Origin: Argopecten irradians
Taxonomy: Eukaryota > Mollusca > Bivalvia > Pectinida > Pectinidae
Length of the DNA stretch: 64,000 bases
NCBI RefSeq assembly: GCF_041381155.1
Contig: NC_091134.1
Span: 57,753,467-57,817,466 of the forward strand
Direction: 5' to 3'
Both the position numbers and the translations under genes were made by a program. Positions 11,491 through 22,474 of the stretch are shown piece after piece. The notes below the pieces were generated by a model, which had not been told where the DNA came from, did no database searches, and saw only the letters and a program-made list of their open reading frames with translations. Each line of letters opens with the position of its first letter. Position 1 is the stretch's first letter.

Positions 11491-14400
11491 GAATTATTCA
11501 CACAAAGTGTTCTCTCGTCAATATGCCAATGGTCTTGACCTGTGGTCAGTCTGAAGTTATCTATATACACCAGACAACCTTGATAGATTGGCCAGGATCA
11601 GCTTCCACGTGCGAACTGCCTCTTTGTAATCAATACTGTCGAGCATCTACACAGGACCATGATAGGTACTTCAATGGCCGCCAGACAGCACAGTATACAT
11701 TTTGGCGGGAAAGTTTAATTGGACATGACTCCCTTACCGGCAGATGTAACACGTCTTCTTCGTCAAGTTTGGTCCACGTTCGATACGAATGTTTAACAGG
11801 TAATCTCTCCCAGGGTTCATCTGGGTCCTTCAAGCATGGTGAAATAAGAGGACCACAGTATACTGTGGGGGAAATTGGGGTAATGATTTAAATTCCATTT
11901 CTATTTACGCCACAAAATCATATTCTTCTCCGGATAAACACTGATGCATATTTAAATAATACATAACATTAAAACAAGTGTTGTATCACATAGAATTTGT
12001 AACTAGTATCACTGTGTTTGCGTATTTGACAAAGCTTGTTTTGCTCACAGTTGTCTAGTTAAAAACAGAATTAGTAGTTATAGATGTATATAATAATTAT
12101 CATAACTTTCCAATAAAACATTTGGAATTCAAATAAGTATAGAAACAAATTGCTTTAATTTAATAGTTTTAAGAGTTTTACTTTATTTGAACCGTCTTCA
12201 GTAAGCAAACTGAACAACGTTTGTAGCAACACCAAGATTTCGGGCATGACATCTGGGTTTCTGACGAGTCCCGGATTTCCAGGTTCCCCGACCTCAGGCC
12301 GGACTGGCTGCCAATGTACGATAACGACTACTGACAACGGCATAGTAACTATGGCAGCTGTTCTTATTAATCCTATCCTTACTGATCAACAAGCGAGGTG
12401 GACATTGGAGGTCATCGATGCAGACGGTAAGATGATTTAATCCTAACTAAATTCCTACTATGATCTTAAAATTCTGATTTTCTAGAGCGTTTTGACGTAA
12501 ATTGTACTTTTGCTTTGATGTTGAGATATTCTATAAAATGAAATTATCCACAATAACCTAAGGACATTACATCTTAAAACATCTACAGTACACTCTAAAC
12601 CAACTAATGTTCGTGTGAAACACCATGTATATCGCGGGCGAGTAGATATCGGGAAATTAAATCACCGCGACAAAACAGTAAAACGAGAAATCAAGTCCAC
12701 CGCAACGAAACAGTAAAACGAGAATTCAAGTCCACCGCGACAAAACAGTAAAACGAGAAATCAAGTCCCCATGAAATAAGGTTTACAGTATTTTCTTTGT
12801 GTAACAATGCATATCTGTTACCCATATCATATAAATTTAGAAAAAATATGCTGTCAAGTGAAAAAGCTTTAATAATTGAAGGCTTTCGGAAAGACTATGA
12901 AGAAAACAAACATTACATATCCATGACAACATATAAGGCACACCAGTAAGGGTATATCATGAGTTAAAAGGAATTATGTACACTTTAATTTGTATACATG
13001 TCGAAAATGTGAAATTATCTTGATTTGTTAATACAGAACATGACGACTGGGGCAGTAGCAATGAAAAACTCAAGCGAAAACAAATTAATATATATTTAAA
13101 TGTGCGTATAAAGTCTGCAGAAATGTTATCATACACTGTATGTGACTTTCAAATATTTTCACAGCTGAATTCATTAAAACGTACTTTTTTTCATTTTTAA
13201 GATTAGCGAAGAAAAAGAATATCAAAATTTTCAACTAGTTATGGTACATGTAAAATAAATTTGAAAAGTAAATAGTCGGAATACTATGCTAAACAATGTT
13301 TAACTACCTTTTCAATCATTTAAGCATTGATGTGACTATTTTTTTAATTTCATCGGGGTATGAAATAAATTTTGTTTGCAAACTGTGTGAATCCGCGTAG
13401 CAGATTACGCGGATTCTCACAAAAGTTCATAACCGATGAAGTTAAAAGAGAGTTACATCAATTTTATAATTAAATTTTCATACTGCTTGATAACATAAAC
13501 ACGTTTAAACGTAAAATTTCATTGATTTTCCAATAAACAATTTTTTTCTTAATCAATACGTAACGTGGACGTCTCTATTGTTACGTCATTATAACGTCGG
13601 GCTTTTAGCGCCATTCTCGGATTTTTTTTCTTCATAGTATTTGAAGAAAAATAATTTGCCAATCAAGAAGTCGGATTAAATATGAAAACAAATCAAAATA
13701 ATTATATACGTATTATCCGTGATGATATTCTTGTTTTATATAGAAAAGATTCAAGTCCTGGACACTCAAGGCTGGTTTACAACCGCTGTAGCACTCCACC
13801 CCTCTTCTCGGGTTAAACTGAGGTTTTCCAGTTCCGGTGATACAACAGGGATGCAATCTCACTTCACTTCATATCCCAGTGGGTTTTGGATAAGATATTC
13901 AGGTATATACGAATGTTCATATATACTTATATTGTTTCTGTTGTCAAAAGTCCGGACCCACATGGTCTTTTTCAAGGACAGACACTAATAATGTAAAGTT
14001 ACCGTCTTCTTGTCAACGCTGTCCAATAAAAAAATATATATCGTTCGTCGACAAATTGGATCAGGAATCCTAATATTTGAAAATACTTAAGCATTGATGT
14101 CACTATTTTTTTAACTTCATAGGGATATGAAATAAATATTTTGTTTGACAAATTGGATCAGGAATCCTAATATTTGAAAATACTTAAGCATTGATGTCAC
14201 TATTTTTTTTAACTTCATAGGGATATGAAATAAATATTTTGTTTGCCAACTGTGTGAATCCGCGTAGCGGATTCTAACAAATGTTTGCAAACAAAATTTA
14301 TTTCATACCCCTATGAAGTTAAAACAATAGTCACATCAATGCTTATAATAAATTTTTCAGACTGCTTGATAACATAAAGTACGTTTAAACGTACGATTCT

Positions 14401-16532
14401 TTTGATTTTCCATTGGATTATTTTTCTAAATCAATACGCAACGTCGACGTCTCTATTGTGACGTCATGATTACGTGGGATTTTGGCGCCATTCTCGGATT
14501 TTTTCTTCATAGTATATGAAGAAAAATAATTAGCCAATCAGAGAGTTGGATCTAGTATGAAACAATTATTATCTTTTGTAGCTTTTCCATCTTTTACAAC
14601 GATAACACTTCAATGCTCGGCGCCGTCTGATCACAATGCGGTATCTGCAGGTAAGTAAACAGACAGTCATACTTATATACAGCTTACCAACTGCGCATGC
14701 GTGGTCATTTTAAAGCTGTATATTGGTGCTAATGGTGGTCATTTTACAAATAGATTTCATAGCTTATCACACACATATATTAATGAAGATTACAATTGTT
14801 ATTCCCGCACGTATGATTGTTTTCGTCTCGCATGACAATTTTCTGTAATACAGCTGACACGACAAACTAAAAGCCGTCAATGTCACAAAATGATGAAGAC
14901 ATTTCTATCTATATTTGTATTTGTACTGAAAACTAGTTACAAAAAGAACATATTCCTTTACCAAAAACAAGAATACAAATGTACATGTGATGGTATTGGA
15001 TAGGCGGCCAAATGTCAAAATATCAGATATAGACGTTAAACCCTGAAGAACAATGTAAATAAAAAGTGAAACACTCATCATTAATCTATTATAACATTAT
15101 TCAACAAATTATGACATATTTGTTTTAGTATATATATTCTTATTAGTGATATATTCGAATTATAGCACTACCTTTTTATATTTCTATGTTTAGTATATTT
15201 AACAAACAGTTACCACAACATCCAGAACATCTTCCGACGTCAAAAAAACTAAATTCATTCCAAACAGATTATACGTTCTAAAAAGTATTTTTCAATAATA
15301 TGACATAATGTCATTTTTTAAGTAATTTACTTGGAGGTTTTAACCGTTTTTGTCAGATTTCAGCTATGTTTTCTTTGAAGTAAAATCATGTCTGCATAAA
15401 ATCCTAGACTGTTTCCTAAATATGTTCTTTCTACGTTGAAGGCACATTAGCATCAGTAAAAACAAACAAATAAGAAACGTTTGATATGACATCTGGTTGT
15501 TTCAATTTTGCATTGTTGCATCTGGTTATGTTTTGATTGATACGTCATATAAGCTTTGGATATGACGTTGTTTATTTTACGGAAAACGATGCGCACAGAC
15601 TAGTGACGTAACTACCAATACCTACATGTACATGTACATTAAGTTGCAGATATAGTATGAAAAGCCGGATAATGCTAACTTTTTTACAGTTACGGTGGCA
15701 GTGTCGTGCGCTTTGGTTGTGGCCTTCATTCTATTTCTACTGACACTGGCGTATTTTGGAAGGAAATGGTATATGTAATGATTAAAGCTTAATTTTGCTT
15801 TTGATTAAAGAAATAAATGTGTAAAATTAGTTTCTAGAGATATTTTGTGTTATATTTTAACAAGGAAACAAGTTTTTTTTACTTTAGAATTATTTTCATG
15901 TGTTGTGGATTTTTTTGCCTAGATAGTATGGATTGTATAATCGAAAAATGAAATAACTAAAACATAATCAAACGAGGATATATGGATATTTGAAATAGTA
16001 GTTCTAAAGATTATCCGCTGACATGACATGCATAAAGTAGTGAGGTTGATATTATTGTTCAAATGACTTAAACAAATACGGTAATTAAACTATATAAAGT
16101 AATCATTTTTGCAGGTGGCCTATTAAATTCTCAAAACTAAGGATATTACAACACAGGAAAACACGGTTCGAAGACGGACACGATAACTACGGACATGAGT
16201 TCGATTCTAGTTCTGATCGCTGGGAGAGTTCAGAAATAACGGACATTGGGGCCAGCAGGCAGTGTATGTCACTTCCAGAAATTTATCTCGCTCAGCAGAT
16301 TAGTAAAATGAATCTTGAGGCTCACTCAACACCACGAAAAGGACGTGTTGAAGGTCGACGGAAAACGTCTACGATCAGTCTCCCTTCCTCTGCCTCATGT
16401 AGATTGTCTGTAATTACAAACGAGATCGTGCACGAATTTGACGAGTTTGAAAACGAGACCGGAAGTTACGATTCTTTCGCGATGGAGATTTTTTATCTTG
16501 AAGGAATAACTGGTGATGAAATTGATGTATGA
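11491..16532 (+). CDS. SUEL-lectin-like/CUB single-pass membrane protein (3' part, six exons)
   Basis: Exons 11491-11799, 12202-12426, 13744-13902, 14582-14650, 15690-15768 and 16115-16532 join with GT-AG introns (phases 1,1,1,1,2) and one continuous frame of about 420 residues. Exon 1 resembles a SUEL/rhamnose-binding-lectin domain: LTC start, a Cys-rich middle, FNGRQTAQ, then a C-x(n)-VHVRYEC end. Exons 2-3 form a CUB-like domain: C, GFLTSPGFPG, CQCTI, and GFWIRYS at the end. The two C-terminal CUB cysteines are missing. Exon 4 is a short stalk, exon 5 is a hydrophobic helix (VTVAVSCALVVAFILFLL), and exon 6 is a polar cytoplasmic tail of about 139 residues with several tyrosines (PEIYLAQQI, EIFYLEGI). 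It is probably a cell-surface recognition receptor; the ligand is unknown. The 5' exon(s) with the signal peptide are missing from the model. Exon structure is seen directly; domain names are by pattern. Confidence 0.8.
12657..12768. repeat. Tandem repeat, 35-bp unit, about 3 copies
   Basis: Three successive units contain CCGCGACAAAACAGTAAAAC followed by GAGAAATCAAGTCC, with few differences. The array lies in the second intron of the membrane-protein gene. No function seen. Confidence 0.75.
13322..13705 (+). repeat. Hairpin-containing dispersed repeat, copy 1
   Basis: The repeat begins AAGCATTGATGTGAC and carries an inverted pair around 13350-13440 (TTCATCGGGGTATGAAATAA and its complement, with GAATCCGCGTAG and its complement at the centre). 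It continues through ACGTTTAAACGT, GACGTCTCTATTG and TTCTTCATAGTAT and ends near AAAATAATTAT. It sits in the third intron, and its right edge is about 38 bp before the acceptor of the exon at 13744. Copies 2 and 3 are at 14050-14570 and 38022-38548. Confidence 0.8.
14050..14570 (+). repeat. Hairpin-containing dispersed repeat, copy 2, with internal duplication
   Basis: Same family and orientation as the copy at 13322-13705. The left part is duplicated in tandem: about 98 bp starting GACAAATTGGATCAGGAATC occurs at 14050 and again at 14147. The right end (GCCAATCAGAGAGTTGG and following AT-rich text) runs to within about 12 bp of the acceptor of the exon at 14582, so the polypyrimidine tract of that exon abuts the repeat. 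Confidence 0.8.
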
Positions 16533-19036
16533 GAGCCTCTTAAAGAGTTGATTCGAACCACCAAATAGTCTAAATCCATTATTATTGAAAGTAACTCAAA
16601 TTTATACTTGCATTTTTATTGTTCATGCCCATTTGGAAATTTAGCCATATTGGAATGCTAATTTGATCATTCACACTGTATAGAGTATTGATTTGATATA
16701 ATAAACAATGCTTGATAAACTAATGTCGTAAGATCTTCTTAAATTCACTAGTCGAAATTGAGAAATATGTTTAGGTGCGTATGATATGTGATAAAAAAAG
16801 CATGACTGAGTCGATATGATTATGTGTCAAGGGTAACGCTTGTTACCGACCTAATTTACTCCATCCCTATACTGAAACGTACGTCTTAAATATTAAGTAA
16901 TTATCATCAGATGAAAATATTAATCAATACACAAGTATAAGATAAAGCACAGTGCAAGTCGTTATGTACCTTGTTAACCTGAATAAGGACATGTCAATAT
17001 CTTATCAAAAGATTATCTCTGAATATTAATTGGTGTTCATTGAGATGCTTGCCTAAGTTATATTCTTTTACCACCTGATATGTTGTGAACGTATAATCAG
17101 CTGTTTATTTAAACCTTCTTATAGACGAATTGTTGATAGTAGCACTACTCTTTCAACTAAGACATGTTGATATTCTTGCATGTTTTCTGTTAATCAAAAT
17201 AGGTCACTGAGTTGGCGAGGTTTAGCACATATTACTACGTTTATTTATACTGCAACATGATAGATTATGAATATTCAAGAGAAATTGGTTTCTTACGATT
17301 CCTTTCAACAATTGTAATTGTGGCTCTATGTGTACAGGGACACAAAGGTACATAGTTCGAATCACCTAGTAATTGTTATTTAAGTACATTTCAATATTTC
17401 GACAAAAATTATATGTCTTTGTTTACTAGTGTTTTAGAATAGCGATGTTAGTGAATGTAGCTTTTATTCGCGCGCCAATGGATCCCACGGTTCTAATTGA
17501 GTATTTTGAGATCCACAATAAGTATCGCGATTTTTAATGTGTAATTAGTCTCTTACTAAGTGTGTGTTTTATGAATTATACATTGTACTAGGAAAAGTAA
17601 TGTTATACTATTCATGTAATAATTTTTTGTTTTGTATTTCCTCCTCTGTGTTATTTTGCAATAGTAATAAGCATTTAAACACATTTTTAGCATTCTGAAC
17701 TAATGCTATTTCTTATTTATTGTATTTGGTCGAATAAAAATGCATACAAAATGAATAGAAAAAGCAGTAAGTTACAAATTATTTGATTAGGCAAATGTCA
17801 TGATGCCATAGAAATAACTGAAAGACGGTAATTGTGGTTGACTATGACTTTAAATGAAGTCTTTGCAAGTCTGTGTTAGTCTTTTACAAGTTTCCCATTT
17901 AAAAGAGTTTGCAATCTCTCTCTATTTCATGTAAGTAGATATCGGGGGATAATCAGGAAGAGTTATTTCTCTTTGTACATTAAGGTAGTGTTAGGGTTCT
18001 TTTCGCTCGATGCCCCTGATTTACCTCGAGTTACCTCGCCTTCGATGAAGGCGAGTTAGAACGAGCCGCAACAGACTTTCAAAATATCTAATGACAGGCA
18101 TTGAATATTGTTGTCACAATTTTCAAAATCGAACGAAACATAAACTGCATTATGTAATTAAATTGGTATCCATCAATGGCGAAAGCGGAATGCGCATTAG
18201 AGCATTCGATAAAAATGCATGGCGATTCGCTGAAATTTACAACAAGACACGATAGAATGTTCCAGGAGAGAAATCCTCCATTTGCTATAAATAAGACACA
18301 ATCAAAACGTATTTAGGTCAAATCGATTGTAATGAACCCGATGTCAACTATATCAGAACAACATTTTGTAGATAATAAATGATTATTTGAATACTAATTT
18401 ACATATAGACATTGGTGAATGTTGAAATATCAGAATTAGATATACGATCCGTCTATACTGGTATCAGTACTATCTAGTAATGCGTTCCTTAGTAATATAC
18501 AAAACAATGAAGATACAATAATTAATGAAATGTATATCAAGCCTAGATTTACAAGCAGCGTGAAGTGTCGCGAACAGTGAGAATTCATATATTTCAATAT
18601 TTTCTTTTATTATTCAAAATGATCATATTTATAAAAAAATTGTGATACGGTTATAAAAGCTATATTCTTTAGTATACCGTTTCGTATTTTCGTATAGTCT
18701 TACAATGATATACTCTCTGACGAGTTGAGAGAAGACTAAACTCAAATGTTCGGATTCATTTCTGTTCACTGGTGATCAAAACGTATAAAGCTCTGCACTT
18801 AAAGACAATTTATGACTTCAACTACAAAGACAACATTAGTTTAATAAACCAACTAACCTTATATCTTAGTTCATACTATTTTTAATTTTATGTTGTCGCG
18901 GATAAGATAAAGTTTAGTTTGTATAGTAATGTGTGGTCTACAGATACAGGTACAATCAAGTTGAAAAAGTGAGAAATGATCAGTTCGGAATCGTAGATTG
19001 TGATGTTTCACGTTATACCTATCAAAAAAGAGTGAA
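16533..19036. other. 3' UTR of the membrane-protein gene, then no recognised feature
   Basis: A poly(A) signal AATAAA at about 16700-16705 suggests a short 3' UTR for the upstream gene. A small palindrome (CTCGCCTTC/GAAGGCGAG) lies near 18035-18056. Otherwise AT-rich with no coding signal. Confidence 0.5.
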
Positions 19037-19351
19037 TAGATGGATGATGGACGGACGGATGAAGGATAAATAGATAGATGGATGATGAACGGACAGATGA
19101 AGGATAAATAGATAGATGGACGATGGACGGACGGATGAAGGATAAATAGATAGATGGATGATGGACGGACGGACGGACGGATGAAGGATAAATAGATAGA
19201 TGGATGATGGACGGACGGATGAAAGATAAATAGATAGATGGATGATGGACGGACGGATGAAGGATAAATAGATAGACAGATGATGGACGGACGGATGAAG
19301 GATAAATAGATAGATGGATGATGGACAGACAGTTGAAGGATAAATAGATAG
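19037..19351. repeat. Minisatellite, 38-bp unit, about 8 copies
   Basis: Eight units of a 38-bp sequence (start GATGGATGATGGACGGACGG, end AAGGATAAATAGATA) run head to tail with few substitutions. The fourth unit has an 8-bp expansion of the GGAC sub-repeat. The array ends about 490 bp upstream of the TATA box at 19843. It is a likely length-polymorphic locus. Confidence 0.95.
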
Positions 19352-19842
19352 AAGGAAGTATTATAATATAATAAATAGGGGTGATCGGTGTCTTATTAAA
19401 ACTGCGCCATACTTCTTTATTTCAGATGTAAGTGTTTTAGTATAGATCACTCTTGCTATTCGTGAAACCTTTATTTGTATCAACATTATTGTTTAATCAC
19501 CATTCGCGTACATTTTGTAGAATTGCTATTTTCTATATCCTCAAAGAGGCCTATGCATCAATTCAAGCGCATAGTTATACGATCCCTGTCACTATTTTAA
19601 ATGATTATTCTGAAAAAATAAGTTGGTAAATATTTTTTTGTGTTAAAATTATCATCCCTTCTGTCAAACAATAGACCTTTTAATATCGACCGCAATCCTG
19701 GACTGACGTCACGCTTATAAATCGTCCGTCTAAATAAGCAACTATGACGGGATAGCCTGCGGCGGTTAGGAAAACTACGTCAGCCATGAAGAGTGAAGAA
19801 CAGATCGAGCCAGCTACTTAACATTTCCTTGTTACAGGTGTG
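19352..19842 (+). promoter_or_regulatory. Upstream region of the first Spätzle-like gene
   Basis: About 490 bp between the minisatellite and the TATA box. It contains a perfect CRE-like TGACGTCA (near 19704) and an ACGTCA half-site near 19775. No other regulatory motif was identified with confidence. Confidence 0.35.
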
Positions 19843-19850
19843 TATATAAA
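19843..19850 (+). promoter_or_regulatory. TATA box of the first Spätzle-like gene
   Basis: TATATAAA lies 62 bp before the start codon. An initiator-like TTCAGTATA begins at 19872, about 30 bp downstream, giving a predicted start of transcription near 19875 and a 5' UTR of about 30 nt. Confidence 0.7.
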
Positions 19851-19904
19851 GAAGGGACAATGAGCTGAGACTTCAGTATAACCTCACCACAAGACAAAGC
19901 CACT

Positions 19905-22199
19905 ATGAACAACGTAATGGTAGGTATACAAGTATATTGCAAATCATGATGTTAAACAAGTATGCACATTTTTATGCACTTTATTGTGTTAAAGCAAAAC
20001 ACTAACGGCACATATGCATTATTCTGTATTATTTAGAATTTTCTCTTTTATTTTTCAAATTAAATCTTTCTAATAAATTTTTAATAATGTCCGCATCTAA
20101 ATAAATCAAAAAAATATATAACTATATTTCTTAATGTATCATCTACACTATGATTATATCAATAGCTAATATAATGTTCTATTATAAATGCTGGTTGGCA
20201 AAATTTTAAGAATTATTGACCGAAATCATCTCTTTTTCAGCTATCTATCTTCGCGATTCTCGCCTCGGCAATATGTCTATCCCATGGAATAGTTAACCTT
20301 AAAGACTGCACAAACTACAAGCCTTTTACTAGAAGCTGGATTTGTGATGAAAGCATAAAACAATTTGACCAGTGAGTAAAACGATTTTAAATGCCTATTG
20401 TACTACGATTATAATCTTCTCTATTTGTAACTGCCTTTTCCTGGTCTGTTCAATTATATTAGATTAAAAGCAAATCATTGGCTACAGAGAATAATATGAA
20501 AACATAAATAAATAAAACATGTACATGATTTAGCATTTGGTTATATTTGCATTATTTTTCCATTTAGTTGAAATCAATTAAATCTCTAGATAAAAAAAGT
20601 TCTTCAAGTTGATTTTTCGGTTTTTAACCAGAAACCAGAAAAAACAATACTGAATTAAGTTATTTGTAATTTTGTTCATAGCAGGTATGTTGAAGGAACC
20701 TGAGTAATTGTATTAAATAAAGTTATAAAGTTAAAATATATTCATATTTGCTTTATTAGTGTGCAAATCAACAAAGAACTAGACACCAGATCGGACTATA
20801 ATGTAGATTTATACGTCGAAGGAACAGACAAATGTGTAGAAGATGTGACCGCACCTGAGCCGATCATCAAACCAGTTAAAACAAGGTAAGTGAATAGCCT
20901 ATGGTTTCCATATTTAATGCAAATGTCTAAAATCAGCATTTGTGTTGGTGCTGAAAAAGCTATTGACACCTTATTTATTTTATACAAGCCTCACAAATCG
21001 AAATGTCGACGGTGGCGTTATCAAGACGAATATGTTAGATGCATAACTTTAAAATTGTACTTAATTTATACTCTCAAACATAAATAGAAATATACAAAAT
21101 ATCTGATAGGCTCTTTGTATGATTGCTAAGATGTTTACAAATTATTTTTATAATATATCCCATGAAGTGATGCTCTCCTTTTTTTAATTCGTCAATGTCA
21201 GTATATAAAGTCTTACGATGATGAAATTATTATTATTATCCAAATGGTATAGATGATCAACAACAACAAAACCCTACATGTACATTATTGTTTTGATATA
21301 GGATTCGCGATATAACATTGGAAGAGGTGTGTAGAATGGAGAAGATCCCGATATGGAACGTGTTTGAGGATATTGAGATAGGAGGGCGATTGGAGAGGCA
21401 CGAATGCGTTGTTGTTAATACCAACTGGATGAAGCAGGATTTGTACTACTCACGATGTACCAACCCGTATGTATTGTCTTAAGTAATATAATATGAAATT
21501 CAAAAAGATAAATACACGTAATTTCATGTTATACATGCATATATAGTAGCATGATTGCAATGACAGGAGTTGGAATTCTATTCATATAATATGACATACA
21601 GGACTAGATATGGTGATATAAGCAAACTCTTTTACTGTTATGTCAGTAAAACGTCAGATGGAATTCGGATAGAAGATAACGTCTACAGTGACAATGATTC
21701 GCCTTGGTTATATATTGAATCTGTAATAACAATGACATCATGAGTCTCACTACAAATGTTCCTTTCTATATTATGACGTGTCTTTATGATTTTGACAACA
21801 CAAGTCACATATGTGATATATGTAAGAAATTTTACTTTTCTGTGGAACTACTATTAAATATACATATAAACATAACAACAAAGCTAACATATACAACATA
21901 CATGTCTTTTCAGGAGAACGAGAGCACATGACAAATGCCAATTAGATTATGGGGATCGTATGGAATTTAGGTGTGTTCAATCCGGATTTGTGGAGAAGCG
22001 AGTCTTAGTTTACTGCCCAAGCACTGGTCCGAGAGGTGACTACATTTACATAACCCGAAAGGTACCTACAACTTGCAGCTGCCGAAAATGTTTCCACTGT
22101 GATGGTTCAGAATTGTTGTTTGCCGATTTACTTGCCTCTCTTGATGACCGCTTTGTACCGTCCATGCCTTTACCAGGCAAACTGACTGGAGCCTGCTGA
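19905..22199 (+). CDS. Secreted Spätzle-like cystine-knot protein, copy A (five exons, 240 residues)
   Basis: Exons 19905-19919, 20241-20371, 20760-20885, 21302-21466 and 21914-22199, all GT-AG, phases 0,2,2,2. A signal peptide (residues 1-21, cut after SHG) is split by the first intron. Residues 22-93 form a prodomain-like region. A basic stretch KTRIR (89-93) just before the knot could be a protease activation site. The knot spans Cys101, 126, 143, 154, 166, 180, 200, 202, 205 and 208. The order VVVNTNWMKQDLYYSRC, FRCVQSGF, then VPTTCSC matches the Spätzle fold (VN..Q..C, C..KY, P.CC.C), with an extra pair (126, 180). Spätzle proteins are cleaved cytokines that bind Toll receptors; that role here is inferred. 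The C-terminal tail ends in Cys240, which might link two chains. The paralogue is at 39994-42496. Other cystine-knot families (neurotrophin, IL-17) fit less well. Confidence 0.85.
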
Positions 22200-22468
22200 A
22201 TGAAATAGAATGCACTCAAGCGTAAATCCACATGTGATGTTTCTCGATAAGTTCTCAACGTGCTGACCATTTCGGTCTTTTTCCTTCCTACTCTCATGAC
22301 TCTCATTATAAAACCACCGTCGTTGGGCTGGTGCAATATGTCTCTGTTTATGTTTGTGTGTTGTTATGTGATTAACTCATTGTTCAGATGTCAATTACCC
22401 ATTGTATAGTAGTTTTGTGGTAGTTGTAAATGTCATTGTATATAATGCTAATTTGTACTTTTGTCATC

Positions 22469-22474
22469 AATAAA
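22469..22474 (+). terminator. Poly(A) signal of the first Spätzle-like gene
   Basis: AATAAA 270 nt after the stop codon, followed by a T/G-rich stretch (TTGATTTGTTTGC), a usual cleavage-site context. Confidence 0.65.

Noticed and set aside
20241..22199. IL-17-type or neurotrophin-type cytokine
   Set aside because: The cysteine order and the VN...Q...C, FRC, VPTTCSC pattern match Spätzle better. The IL-17 signature around its first beta strands is missing.
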